64,000 nucleotides of DNA, taken from contig JASPKZ010003844.1 of assembly GCA_030220185.1 (NCBI GenBank), positions 2,091,001-2,155,000 on the forward strand, given 5' to 3'. Of this stretch, positions 11,330-22,995 are shown piece by piece (within the stretch, counting starts at the first letter, position 1; each line of letters opens with the position of its first letter). Position numbers and translations under genes: made by a program. Origin of the DNA: Diploptera punctata (Eukaryota > Arthropoda > Insecta > Blattodea > Blaberidae). A model generated the notes under the pieces. The model saw only the letters and a list, made by a program, of their open reading frames with translations. It ran no database searches and was not told the DNA's origin.

Positions 11330-12045
11330 TTAGGACGGGAAACATGTCTTGTGTGCATATTGAATAATCGATTACGCTACTTCTATTTTTATTAATAAAT
11401 GTCAGTTCTCCATTTTTATCTTCCCCATATTTCCCATTCAAAATTTCAAGTTCAAATGCATCGCAAAAAGCTAACAATTGGTTTCCTTCTGAATTTAAAA
11501 TCTTATCTTTGCTTCTCCTACCCTCACCTCGTGTTTCATTATCATCCGATTTTATAGTGATATTTTCCTCCCCAATCCTACAGTTAAAGTCCCCTAAAAT
11601 TATTTTCCCGCTTCCGGAAACCTATCTTTTATTTCTGCCAACGAGTCAGACAATTCAACGAAAAAATTTGGATTGGCATACCTGGAATTTAGTGGTTGGC
11701 GGTAAATAGACAACAGACACATTTCTGCTCTTTCTGTATGGTGATATATACAAATTGCCTCTTTTAAAGTAATAGTTACCTTTTTAATATATGGGTCTAA
11801 GCTAGCTTTATATAAAATGGCAACACCGCCTGTATATCTACCTCTCTTTCCTCTCTTTTGATTACCCTTAAAATAACCTTTCATATTACATAGATTTACG
11901 CATTCATTAGCTTTTAACCATGTTTCTCCTAGAGCTAATATATCAAAAGTCTCAATAAACTCTACACATCTGTCCATTGAAAGTTTTTGTTTTAACCCTT
12001 CGATATTCCATGAACCGACAGTCAGGAGGAAAAGTACATGCATTG
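11330..12045 (-). mobile_element. Non-LTR retrotransposon AP-endonuclease domain (truncated)
   Basis: Two adjacent minus-strand frames (12043-11600 and 11477-11330, joined through a frame change) encode an exonuclease-endonuclease-phosphatase domain. Motifs in order: SWNIEGL at the N-terminus, LALGETWL, GGVAILYK, ILGDFNCRIG, and SSVIDYSICT near the end. These are the family motifs of the APE-type endonuclease that nicks target DNA for target-primed reverse transcription. The final SDH motif and the whole RT are missing; the sequence stops at a (TA)n run. Upstream at 12046-12092 is a short stretch also present at 13625-13700, probably the element's 5' leader. Confidence 0.85.
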
Positions 12046-12094
12046 AGGGGTGATAATACTGGTGATTCTGAACAAAAAACTTCTAATATACATA

Positions 12095-12648
12095 TGGCAT
12101 TTTCTTAATTGTTTCAAGGTAATTTAATGAAAACAACGAGAAAAATGTGTTACCAGAATACTTGGAGGATATTCCTTTGGCAACACGAGCACGTATGTAC
12201 TTTCGAACATTATGGAACTCCTGCACATTCCATACGACCAGTGAAACGGCACCTCAACAAAACGTGTCCTGGACGTTGGATCGGTCGAGGCGGAAACATT
12301 ACTTGGCCACCGAGATCACCCGATCTTACCCCATTAGATTACTGTTAATGGAGTTGGCTTAAGAGCGAAGGCTACAAATACAGAGTGGACACAAGAGAGG
12401 AACTTCTCATGTTTGTGTTCAAGTAAAGGAATGTACGAATGAGCTCAGATCAGCAACACAACAACTGTCTACACGAGCAGCAAAATACATTGAAGTTGGT
12501 GGTGGAGTGTTTGAACATATTTTGTGAGGAAACGTATACAATTAAACAAAACTTAAGACAACAACAGTATCTCGATTACTGACACGTGCACGTTTTCGGT
12601 TCCTCGTTGTTTTCATTAAATTACCCTGAAACGGTTAAGAAAAGGACA
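12095..12648 (+). mobile_element. Deleted mariner/Tc1-like element, 554 bp, TA target site
   Basis: Terminal inverted repeats of about 48 bp: the left begins TGGCATTTTCTTAA, the right (reverse complement) TGTCCTTTTCTTAA, and both continue GGTAATTTAATGAAAACAAC. TA dinucleotides flank it (12093-12094 and 12649-12650). The interior is the C-terminal third of an IS630/Tc1/mariner transposase, spread over two frames: LPEYLEDIPLATRARMYF, then GTPAHS, GRWIGRGG, WPPRSPDLTPLDYC, and WWWSV/FEHI at the end. The N-terminal DNA-binding part is deleted, so it is non-autonomous. A paralogous sequence at 13604-13710 lacks the insertion. Confidence 0.9.
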
Positions 12649-12751
12649 TATCGCTCATTTGCAGCAACAACATCATAACTAAAAAAAACATAGTTTTTCA
12701 GGAGAAGCATTTAAAGGTTTGAAATCCATATACCTTTGCCTGTATTTGTCA

Positions 12752-13515
12752 TAAGTAATGCCACGAGTGATTTCCAAATTATCGTTAAATTCACGACTCA
12801 CGAAGTGAGGACTATTTAACGAATGAAATTAAGCTGTTTACTCACAAATCATTATTTAAATATAGTTATTTTAAAATATTTATATATTTTAATGTAAACG
12901 GCGATGTTTGATAAAAATGAGAAACGATTGGTACGCTTAATTTGCTTCTTTTGTTCATCACTGCAACCAGATCATATTGTTTATTGCCAAAGGATCGCAA
13001 TGTTGTAAGACTGCACCCTAGTGGAGAAATTTATAACCATCATTATAGGTTTAACAAGCGAATGATGACAAAGCAAGAGCTCCAGAACATTTGAATACTA
13101 CTACTATTACTACTATAAAGGGATCAATTAATTTCTGATGTCATATGATGTAAGTATGTCAATTATAATTTTCTGAAACGTCATTTCCTGGAAAATTATT
13201 CGTTTAAGAAAGTGCAAACAGTGTTTTTTTGTGGTATAATCAATTGTTGCAAATGTTTTTATATTATCTCCCGCATGCACTATGAGCTGACATTCATGCA
13301 CTATATATACAATCTGGTAGCCATATTTCTTGTGGAGTCAGTCACTGCAAAATAATGCTGTGACCTATTCCGAATGTTAAAAATGAGGTGCTCTCCTTAA
13401 TATGATAAACTTTAGTTGATAAATTCGAGGCGAAACACAACTGTGATTGGTTGTAAATAAATAATCATTGAAATGTGATTAGTCATTGACTCCCATTTGG
13501 GCCATGAGTTAAATA
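12752..13515 (-). repeat. HP-family repeat, copy 2
   Basis: Same landmarks as copy 1; about 150 bp longer, with extra material around 13030-13330 including CTACTACTATTACTACTAT. Confidence 0.85.
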
Positions 13516-13603
13516 GTTATAAATATCAAGTTCTTCCTGAATATAGAACTGACTTTTGCCTTTCATGTGGTGCCAATAATTCTAAATCGACAGTTTTTCA
13601 GTT

Positions 13604-13705
13604 ATGACGTTGTTGCAGCAAATGAGCGATATGTACATTAAAAGTTTTATTGTTCAGAATCACCAGTACTATCACTCCTCAAAGCATGTACATTTCCTCC
13701 TGACT
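13604..13705 (+). repeat. Paralogous empty site for the 12095 mariner insertion
   Basis: Reads GTTATGACGTTGTTGCAGC, AAATGAGCGATA, then TGTACATTAAAAG, TTGTTCAGAATCACC, and CATGTACATTTCCTCCTGAC. The minus strand at 12046-12690 has the same order, with the mariner element splitting it at GCGATA. It is probably the 5' leader of the endonuclease-bearing LINE. Confidence 0.8.
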
Positions 13706-14330
13706 TACCCTGAATATATATTATTTAATCTATTGTGTTTGTCTGAGAATTTAAATTAAATGCTGTTTTCGTCGGTAGCAAGTAGTGTGAGGTTAGGATG
13801 TTTGCTTTAAGAATTCAAGGGTTCAATTAGGTAAATACATGGTATGGAGGATGTTTTCGTGGAGAATATTATCAATTTTAGAATTCCCACTTGAGACTCA
13901 CATTGTCTGTACATTCACCGGGTTCAAGGATTTCCCATTTGACGTCATTTTTCGGTAAACAACTCCATAAAACATGATCTGGAAACTTGAATGGACATTC
14001 ATAGAGAGCGGCTGTGGTACTGAACTTGCCAGATACGTTATGTCTCTCAATGGAGAATTAGATTTTATCCCTAAGCTATAAATTAGTGAATATTAAAATA
14101 GAAAAGAATGTTATGTAGGGTCTATTCGACACGGTTCGTTAATATTTTGAAGAAAAAAAAGCTATGAACAATAATGAAATTAGGAAAACTTGCAAAGACA
14201 GCAACACAAACTCTAAAAAAGTAATATTCACTGAATTTATTGAACGGAGTGCTCTGAAAACGTTTCCAATATTCAGATAAACGATTATGTTGATCACAAG
14301 AAAACAGTTCCAATAAACATAAGTAAAAGG
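13706..14330. other. Unannotated stretch
   Basis: No gene or repeat recognised; the short minus ORF at 14122-14313 has no known content. Confidence 0.55.
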
Positions 14331-14625
14331 TAAAGGTAAAATTATCCTGTTACAGATCTTATAAGACCCTCGTATAATTGAAGGTTAAGTCTTCCAATAT
14401 TGCGGACAACTGTCACGAGATACGAGATAGATTGCTAGTCGGGGTCTCAGTCTTACGTAATGGCCGCCATTTCCCCCAGAACATTTTCAGGTACTCATTT
14501 CCTTAGGAGGCTGAGTTCATCCCAGGACCATGGGCCACTTTAAAAATCCACACTATCCATCCACGATCGAACTCACATCTTCCGGGTTGTAGCCAATTAC
14601 TTTAACCAATTAGGGAAGGCGTGTT
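14331..14625 (-). mobile_element. SINE2 copy, degenerate
   Basis: Minus-strand landmarks match the full copy at 48738: a box-B-like GAGTTCGATCGTGG, GGTCCTGGGATGAACTCAGC, GGGGGAAATGGCGGCC and a TTACCTTTACC tail. Head and body are diverged. Confidence 0.75.
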
Positions 14626-14814
14626 TCTATAAAGATAAAACTGGCAGAGATATAGCCATAACGTTTTATCAGTAAAGTTAGAAATAAACACAAATGTAAT
14701 ATTAAAATTATTGTACTTAGGTTTGCTGTTCGCAAACAATAGTTAATACAATTAAAGATAATACATTCTGCCTAAACCGAAAATTGATCCCATAATTACC
14801 TAAGTATTAAAATA

Positions 14815-14872
14815 GGTTCAGAGTGAAAGCTGAAAATCTTGGATTTAAATCCCGGTTTCGCCAGATTTTTTG
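14815..14872 (+). repeat. Possible tRNA-like SINE head
   Basis: Contains GGTTCAGAGTGAAAGC and a box-B-like GGATTTAAATCCCGG. No body match was found; weak. Confidence 0.3.
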
Positions 14873-14904
14873 TTTTTAGTTATATTAATTATTGCATTAG
14901 AAAA

Positions 14905-15055
14905 GCAAAATAAACTATAAATAATAATTGTATTGTATATATAAAATGTAATTGTTTATGTTTATTGTAATTTAGATGTAAGACTATTTTTTTCTATTTT
15001 TTAAAACCTGGTTGAGTTCAGACAAGGCCTTAAGGCCTTAACTTATTATTATAGC
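14905..15055 (+). mobile_element. LU-family 3' UTR fragment
   Basis: Reverse-complement match to 10925-11095: TTTAGATGTAAGACTATTTT, CCTGGTTGAG, and the AAGGCCTTAAGGCCTT palindrome, ending in a short TTATTATTAT tail. Confidence 0.75.
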
Positions 15056-15486
15056 AGCAATCCTGAGTATATTAATTTGAGTATTACATTTGTAATTAGC
15101 TCAAACGATACTGAATAAATCCCCTTTATAATATCTTCTTAGTAGATGAGAACCTGTTGTAATGTGAGTAGAATTTCCCTAACGTAAGAGCGTAAAAGGA
15201 AATTTCAAATAGAGAAAGATTTATCTCTCTCTATGGATTGCCTAAGTTGCTAAGTAGTTCAGTGCGCCAGCGCGTAAAGTTGGGATCTTGGGTTTAAATT
15301 TATCTTTAGTTATATACATAATCGTGTTTATAACTTACACTTTATTGAATTATCAAACTAATATTAAATAGGCCTATTTACTAACATAACAACACTTGAA
15401 ATAATATTTCAAATATAATGTACCTACTAGTTGTAAATATATATAAGTATAAATAATTTATAGTTTATCAGATAACATACGAGTTT
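15056..15486. other. Unannotated; tRNA-like patch at 15243-15300
   Basis: Mostly AT-rich. 15243-15300 has GTTGCTAAGTAGTTCAGTGC and TTGGGTTTAAATTT, resembling a decayed tRNA-derived head. Confidence 0.35.
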
Positions 15487-15501
15487 ACAATAAAATATCA
15501 T

Positions 15502-15876
15502 CATCATCACAGTACATTCACGAATTTAGGCCATTTGTTGACCTGTTTCGGCCTCAAGAGAAACACCATCCAAAAGTATTTTCAGTGGACGTCCTGGTTT
15601 CCTTCTTTCTGCCGGTTGACAGCTTAATATTTGTTTGGGTATTCTGTGATCTTCCATCCTAGGAAAATGTTCCATCCATCTTGAGTTATAATCAGAAATT
15701 TTGTTTTCTAAAGGTTCCATATGTAATTCTTCTAAGATGCCCATCGGGTACTGAGTAAATGCGGTATCCTAATGTCTGTCCAGAGACTAAAAAGGTAGCA
15801 GCCCCACCACTGGAACACTTAGCGTCGGGCCAGTAACCCGTCCTAAGAAATCTCAACTTTACTTGCAAGTCCAAGC
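15502..15876 (-). mobile_element. LINE-B insertion with inverted 5' segment
   Basis: The insert lies inside a 15-bp target duplication (ACAATAAAAtATCAT at 15487-15501, ACAATAAAAcATCAT at 15877-15891). From 15755 down to 15502 the minus strand encodes a LINE-B C-terminus (MEPLENKISDYNSRW, RIPKQIL, RRKPGRPLK, SLEAETGQQMA) and a (GAT)n tail. From about 15756 to 15876 the plus strand matches the retroposon 5' leader at 18940-18990 (GCCCCACCACTGGA, CCAGTAACCC). One insertion carrying a reversed 5' end is the signature of twin priming. Confidence 0.8.
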
Positions 15877-15968
15877 ACAATAAAACATCATACTACTAAA
15901 AAGTTTTAAGGTATGTTGTCTTTTAGCTTGAAAGAGGCTACTGACCGGCAATTATTCATTTCAATTGA

Positions 15969-16528
15969 CTATTTAACTCATGCCCCAAATGGGAGTCAAT
16001 GACCAATTACATTTCAATGTTTTTTTATTTACAACCAATCACAGTCGTGTTTCACCTAGAATGTATCAACTAAAGTTTATCATAATAAAGAAAACACCTC
16101 TTTTTTAACATTCTGAATAGGTCATAGCATTATTTTGCAGTGACTGACTCTCCAAGAAATATGGCTACCAGATTGTATATATAGTGCATGAATGTCAACA
16201 CATAGCGCATGCGGGAGTTAATATAAAAAAATTGTAGCTATTGATTATACCACCAAAAAAAGAAACCACTACTTGCACTTTATTAAATGTATTTTTTCCC
16301 AGGTAATAACATTCCAGAAAAATATAATTGTCATATTTACATCATAGGACATCATTAATGAATTACTATACAGTTTGATATGTTTCATTTTTTCTCCACT
16401 AGAGTGCATTCTTACAATATTGTGTTCCTTTGGCAATAAAATAATATGATCTGGTTGCAGTGATGAACAAAAGAAGAAAATGAAGCGTCCCAATCGTTTC
16501 TCATTCATTTTCAAACATCGACGTTTAC

Positions 16529-16570
<42 letters not shown>

Positions 16571-16662
16571 AATAATGATTTGTGAGTAAACAGCTTAATT
16601 TTATTCGTTAAAAAGTCCTAACAAATGCCACTCTTGATTTCCAAATTCTCTAGATAAATTGG
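15969..16662 (+). repeat. HP-family repeat, copy 3
   Basis: Plus-oriented copy from GACTATTTAACTCATGCCCC to the first arm of the terminal hairpin; the second arm is cut off at 16662. At 16530-16568 the ATATATAAATATTTTAAAA seed seen in other copies has grown into a (TA)n run. Confidence 0.85.
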
Positions 16663-18129
16663 AACATCGATCTCCTCGCTGTCTCTCTCGGCGGCATCGT
16701 ACGGCAGCCGACCTGGCCCGCTTGCCTAGATAATATAAAGAAGACAAATAATGCGATGTTCTAATCTACTACAATCCGTATTTTTTAATATAAAGAGAAA
16801 TTAGGGCTCTCTAGGATTAGGTGGAGGCGTTGAAATTTCTCAAAATAAACGGCAATTACGTTATTCGAATATGTCCCAACGTGTGAGAGTTCTCTAAACT
16901 GAATACTGATGTGTTTTATTGCTAAAATCTTATAGCAGTCTCCGCAAGTTTAATTAAGTTCATACAATCACGACTTTGTTTCCTAACATAGACGACACTT
17001 GAATCCTAAATAATTTTGATCATAAAGTACTCAAGAAAAAGATGGTAAAGGGATGCTTTTTGACAAAACTCTAAGTGTATTTGCTTTTGAATCTGTTAGA
17101 AGTAGGTTTGAATGTCGTCGAGTAAGAATGCTTAGATATGTTGAAAAGAAATCCAATATATCCACATGTCGAACTGTCATACTTGGGAATTGGATTTAAT
17201 AGAATGATCTTCAATACGTTTCCTGAATTGTATGGAGCTGGTTCTCACAGCACGACCCACCGGCTTCCTCAAGACCGTTAATGATAATGTTAAAGAGATG
17301 ATCTATAATCATATAATTACAATGTCAACTTTTTTTTACCCATTATATGGATCTCCTTCAAATTTTCATGGGATATTTAACTAATATTTGTGCAACATTT
17401 AACAGGAATTATTTTAGAAATTATTATTTTAGGTTTAACACATAAAATCGTGTTGAGAAATGCACAAAATATGCACATTTTCCAGAGAAAACAAATTTGC
17501 ATAGATACCAGGAATAAAAGTATTCCTGTGCCAAATTACGAACAGAGCTTTCATAAATGACTTGAAAAAGTTTTATAATTCTATTATGAATAGATTCTGA
17601 GGAAGTGTGCATTTTTAAGCTGTATTTTACATAAAAAACACAAAATTTCATAAATGTTTTATCAAAATTATTAACATTAAAGGTAGAATGGAGTTTTCAG
17701 CCTAAATGAACCGTTCCAATAAAGACCCTTATGGTAAAGATAGTATTACATATTTTATGAGTAGATATGTTTTCAATTTCCTTAAATATAAATAGAAAAC
17801 ACGCACATGAAAATAAATAATTTCAGGAAGGCAATTATTTGAAACATAGTTACATTGGAATTTCTATATTGTAAGAATTTTGTTCTCCATTTTCATCGCG
17901 TGGCCCTAAAATCGATCCCCGGCGGGGTAGGAGATTTTAAATATCCGCCATTTCTCCGAGTAGGAGACACGTGTATTGTCCTGACTTTGGGGTGGTGGAC
18001 ATAGCATTTTGTTAACAATATTTCCGGGTATTCTAGTAACTATAGATCTATCCTGTATTATGTGTCTGTAGTATAGCTCGTAAGATGATGTGCCCAGATC
18101 ATTAAGTAATATGTTTCAAGGGTGTATAA
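16663..18129. other. Long unannotated stretch
   Basis: No gene. GC-richer patches at 16675-16730 and 17905-18000 (CGATCCCCGGCGGGGTAGG) may be retroposon remnants. The 75-codon minus ORF at 17424-17651 is not recognisable. Confidence 0.5.
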
Positions 18130-18225
18130 AAAAAACTCCAAGCGCGACAGACCTACAAGGCTCTTTGCCTACCAGCATTTGCTGGCCTTACTTCCACATG
18201 TGTTAATCACACATGTGTTTTTTTT
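18130..18225 (-). mobile_element. SINE5 3' fragment
   Basis: Minus strand shows CACATGTG...TTAACACATGTGGAAG, GGCCAGCAAATGC and GGCAAAGAGCC, matching the 3' part of the complete SINE5 at 54087-54435. Confidence 0.6.
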
Positions 18226-18464
18226 TCTGTAATTAACAGCCATGAATTTTCAGGGTGCTTGCAGAATTTATACAAATAATAAACAAACTGTGAAACCGCA
18301 GTCGTGGTTTAGACTTTGTTTCTCAAATCCAAAATCTTAACAAAAATTTGAAGCGCTTATTATTGGTCATTTTATCTGAAAGCCGAATGTTGACCATCAA
18401 AACAAAATACATAGTAAACCAGTGTCTATCAATGCAGTTTAAGTCCTATGAGAATTGCCTTAAT

Positions 18465-18468
18465 GATT

Positions 18469-18511
<43 letters not shown>

Positions 18512-18631
18512 GTGTGTTTGGTCTTAATGCTGTGTTGTCTGGCCCTGACATTCAGCCGATCACTCATTCGGGAAGGCCTTCAATGCCCTTATGTGATCAA
18601 AAAAAGTATTTATATGATCCACATTTTAAAA
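18465..18631 (+). mobile_element. SINE1 module C, left part
   Basis: (GT)n at 18470-18506, GAATGGTGTGTTTGG, CCGATCACTCATTCGGG and TTATATGATCCAC. The module is interrupted at 18631 and resumes at 19113. Confidence 0.75.
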
Positions 18632-19112
18632 AACTCCGCCATTGCCGGTCCCAAGCCCGGATGAGAAAGGAGGAGGGGGAGGAGTAACACCTCGTAAAAA
18701 AAAAACCTTGGTTCAGCTGGCCCGGCTGATAGTACCAGTTGAGGGCCCCTTGCCAGGGAACGGTGAAGACCTCAACGGCAATGAAGGCGGAGAGGGATAC
18801 CCTTAATACGGCAGATTTGGCGGAAGAGGCACCCTACCCTCACAAAGGGAAAGAGAGAGGAACCGCTGCCTTGCGGAGAAGGAGAAACTTCAAAGGCTAA
18901 GGGAGCATCCCCTACAGGAAAGCATGCCTGTCCAAGAGGCATTGAGGTGGCAACCCCACCACTGGACTTACCCAACTATAGGCTGGTAACCTATAATGGG
19001 GAAAGCTTTAAATACTCGAAATACTACAAGAAACCCTTCAACCGATGGAAAGATCAGTTTTTGTAGTCGCAGAACGGGCATCATCACCCAATACTGCATT
19101 CGGAAGAAGAAG
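18632..19112 (+). mobile_element. 481-bp retroposon with LINE 5' leader and (GAA)n tail
   Basis: Flanked by a perfect 11-bp duplication, ACATTTTAAAA (18621-18631 and 19113-19123). It opens with a GC-rich leader (GCCATTGCCGGTCCC, AAGCCCGGATGAGAAAGG), contains GGTGGCAACCCCACCACTGG, and ends GGAAGAAGAAG. The leader also occurs inverted at 15756-15876 inside a LINE-B insertion. It appears to be a LINE leader joined directly to a tail with the coding region deleted, a SINE-like derivative. ORFs inside are non-coding. Confidence 0.7.
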
Positions 19113-19206
19113 ACATTTTAAAATACTTCTCCCGACAAGTCGTGCCATTGTAAGATCCGGATGACGTGTGATATGTAAAAAGTATCTATAAGGTGAGAGG
19201 TTAAAT
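19113..19206 (+). mobile_element. SINE1 module C, right part
   Basis: Continues module C after the 481-bp insertion: AAGTCGTGCCATTGTAAG, ATGACGTGTGATATG, and AAGGTGAGAGGTTAAA. Confidence 0.75.
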
Positions 19207-19754
19207 CAAGTCTATGAAAGAGAATGGAGAATTACCTATCCGAGATAGTCATAATGGATACATTTAAGCATGGGCTACAATGTATAGACACTAATATGTA
19301 TGCAGGTTATCTATGGAGTTGCAAATTATATAACAGGGGGTGAGGTTACATGTGGAGGGCGGGAAACAATCGCTCGTGACATGACCTGTCATCTCTATGT
19401 CCTTGTGGATGTTCTCATTCATCAGTTCAATGTAACATTAAATCACAGTGTATCAGCACCTATAGGAATCAAATACAATATTAAATCAGTTGTGGTGGGT
19501 ATATTTTAATTTGAATTTAAATTCATATCATATTTTGTATTGGTTGCATTTCAATATACATTTAAATTTATATATTTTAATAAACAATTGGATTTCTGCT
19601 GGTTGCAACTAATACAGGTTCTAAATTAATTAAACAGATTAAATATAAACGTTTATAGCGGAGTTGTAGACAATTTGAGACAGAGGATCCAGGAACTCAA
19701 GCTGATAATATTTTATCTGTTAAATATGCTTATATTTTATATAAATACTATTAA
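19207..19754. other. Unannotated stretch
   Basis: 19290-19510 is open and slightly GC-richer but unrecognised. The rest is AT-rich up to the LINE-B start. Confidence 0.5.
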
Positions 19755-22333
19755 TCCTGATAGCCAGATTTAAAATTGAAAGAGGATATATGATGATAAT
19801 TGCTGTGTATGCCCCAGAGGAAGGCGAGAAAGAAGAAACAATAAAATTTTATAAAACATTGTACAAAACATTCGTTGATTAAATATTACAAAAGATCATA
19901 ATTTTAATAATAAGTGGAGACACTTAAAGGCAAGAGTCGGCAATGTCCCTATACCTAATGTAATAGGAAATAATGGAAGAAATAACCAATAAAGGGAAAA
20001 TGGGAACAGGATTTGAGACAGTTTTCAGCCTATAATCAATTAATAGAATAAGTGAATGCCTATTTCCGAAAAAAAGGAGCATACATAAATATACAAAGAA
20101 GTGGATTATAAGCTCATAGATCAATAAATTGACAGTGATTTAATGCGTATGATACAAACAGCGTAGGAGGCCTTGGTGTAAAGATGTGAGAGTACATAGA
20201 GGCAGCGATATATACTCTGCATTCACTATCTCGTGATGATAAGCAACATAAACATAATAGGCTAAATGGCGGAAAAATAACATAAAGAACAAAAGAAACC
20301 AAGCAAGAAGTTATATCAAATAATTTTATTACAAGAAACATGATCAAAGTATTAGACAACATTATGAAAGCAGAATGAATAAATATATATCAGAGATAGC
20401 GACGTCAGAAGATATAAATATTGAATGGGAAAATATATCAAATGTAATACATAAAACAGCAAATGAGATATTAGGAAAGAAAAATAGAATAAGGAATAGG
20501 AAGGGCTTGAGAACTTGGAATGCGAATATACAAAATGCAGTGAATGAAAAACAAAAAGCATATCATACATACTTACGACTGAAAACAGAAGAATCTTATG
20601 AAGAATATAAAATGAAAAGGAGAATTGCTAAAAGCATTATAAGAAAATCCCATCAGGAGTCATGGGATAAATTTATAAGCTCAGTAGAACATGATTAGTA
20701 TGGAAGACAAGAAATAGGTTATAAATTAGTGAAACATCTAAATCAGACTGAGAAAGATTCTGCCAGATTGAATATAATCCCAGAACAAGAATGGATCCAG
20801 CATTATGAAAAACTTTGGAAAAAGGAGGAAATTGAAGGAAAAGAGAACAATGAGGAAGAAATAAAAGTGGAAAAATATTGATGTAATAGACATAAATGAA
20901 TTAGAAATGGCTTTGAAAACCACTAAGAATAGGAAAGCAACCAGGATTAGATAATATAAATATGGAATTAATCAAATATAGTGGAATATTGTGTAAACTA
21001 CGAATACTTCATCTAATTAATATATGTTGGCAGACCTATGGGATTCCAACCACTTGGAAAACAGCAATTGTCAAGAATATATTCAAAAGAGGAGACCGGA
21101 GAAATTGCGAGAATTACAGAGGGATTAGCTTAATGAATACTGGCTACAAAATATATACGAAAATAATAAATAATAGATTGAGAAACATAACAGAAGTAAT
21201 AATAAGTGAAAATCAAAGTGGATTCAGAAAGGGAAGGTCATGTATAGACAATGTCTTTACACTGAAACAACTCATAGAAAAGAGAAGAGAACATAACTTA
21301 GAAACTCACATAGGATTTATAGATTTGGATAAGGCCTTCGATCGAGTAAACAGACAAAAATTATGGGAAATATTACGAAAGAAAGGATACCCGCTGTGCC
21401 TTGTAGAAACAATAAAGACATTATATGAAGACACAAATATAATTATAGATACCGGATTCAAAAGAACAGATGCAATCAAAACAAATACTGGATTACGACA
21501 AGGATTAGTAGTTTATCACCCACTTTGTTTAATATATATATAGACGATATTTTAATAAATGGAAAGTTTTAGTAAATCCAGGAATAAGAATGGATAATAA
21601 AATGTGCATAAATAATCTTTTATTTGCTGACGATGTAATCATAATACAGAAAAATGAAGACGACTTACAGAAATCAATGCATGCATTAAATGAAATATGT
21701 AAATTATACGATCTAAAAATTTCTGTAAGGAAAACGAAGACCATGGCTTTTAGAGGAAGAGATCCAGTGAGAACCAAAATTATTTTAGAAAATCAAAGTA
21801 TAGAACAGGTGTCTAGTTTCAAATATTTGGGCTGTGATGTTGGCTACAATGTGGAAAGAGATATTGACTCCAAAATAAATAAATTTCAGACGGTGTGTGG
21901 AACAATACAGAGAAACATTCAAAAATAAAATTAGAAAAGAAACCAAGATAAAAATGTATAATGTTATGGCGGTTCCCACAATATTGTATGGATGTGAAAC
22001 TTGGGCTCCAGTGAAAAGACAGAAGGATAGAATACAGACGGCAGAGATGCGGTTCCTAAGGACAAGTAAAAGGATGTACAAGACTTGATAGAATAAGAAA
22101 TGAGGATATAAGAGAAGAATTGAAAGTACAGCCTTTATTGGATAAAGTCACGAATTACAGACAGAAATGGATTGATCACATGGATGGAATGAGCAAGGAG
22201 AGATATCCATTGTTAGCCAGAAATTATCAAGCAAGAGGAAGGCGTGATGTTGGAAGACCTAGAAGACGTTGGGCTGATGCAATATGAAGTCGGAACGGGC
22301 AATTGTCTAATCCTTGGAGTGATGATGATGATG
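19755..22333 (+). mobile_element. LINE-B, endonuclease + reverse transcriptase, broken
   Basis: The longest LINE-B copy. About 19765-20330 is a decayed AP-endonuclease (IERGYMMIIAVYAPEEG, IISGD, then frameshifted ARVGN and ETVFSL). 20375-20698 is the linker before RT. 20962-21543 holds RT with WKTAIVKNIFKRGDRRNCEN, NYRGISLMNT, ENQSGFRKGRSCIDN and LDKAFDRVNRQKLWEIL. The next frame (21590-21928) has LLFADDVII and FKYLGCDVGY. 21897-22088 gives TILYGCETW, and the C-terminus ends GRPRRRWADA and a (GAT)n tail. At least four frame breaks make it dead. ACTATTAA flanks both ends (19747-19754, 22334-22341), a plausible 8-bp TSD. Clade not assigned. Confidence 0.92.
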
Positions 22334-22384
22334 ACTATTAAAACGTTGATATTATGTGGAATTAAATGTTAGACCTTAACATCA

Positions 22385-22995
22385 GATCATCATTTCCTTT
22401 CGCTCAAGCTGGAGCATAGGGCCGCAATGAAATGTCTCCATTTAACTCCATCCTCTTCACCTCCAAACAAGTTTTTCCTCTTTCACGTACTTCTCCTTCA
22501 ACAGTCCTCTTCCAAGCCAATTTTTAGTCTCCCTCTCCTCCTTGAACCTTGAGGATTCCAGTCCAGTGTTCATCGTTCTATTACAGTTTGAAGTTTATGT
22601 AGAGTAGCTATGTCAATCCAATGCCATCTTATTTCCTTCCTTTGTTTTTCGATAGGTGCTTGCTCAGTTTTGCGCTATATTTTTTGGTTTGAGATTATAT
22701 CAGGCCATCTCACATTTAATATCCGTCGTAAACACCTATTCACAAAGATCTGGAGCAAATTAATTATTTATTTGGTCACCTTCCACGTTTCACATCCGAA
22801 AAATAAAATGGATTTTACATTTGTGTTAAATAGTTGGATCTTAGTTTTGATTGAAATGTTTTTATTCTTCCACACTGTGCACAACTACACAAATGCTCAG
22901 TTTGATTTTTTAATACGATTCCGGACATCTTCTAATGCACTCCCGTCTATAGTAATTGTACTTCCAGATATGTAAAAGATTGCACTTCATTTATT
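22385..22995 (-). mobile_element. LINE-C C-terminal fragment
   Basis: Minus-strand translation gives a third non-LTR lineage: STITIDGSALEDVRNRIKKS, LCTVWKNKNISIKTKIQLFN, LFFGCETWKVTK, NRCLRRILNVRWPDIIS, then a basic stretch and ALCSSLSERK-like C-terminus. Stops interrupt it. It lies tail-to-tail with LINE-B. Confidence 0.85.

Noticed and set aside
20738..20923. Minus-strand phenylalanine-rich ORFs over LINE-B (also 19924, 20114, 20352, 21785)
   Set aside because: Antisense shadows of the A-rich LINE-B coding strand.
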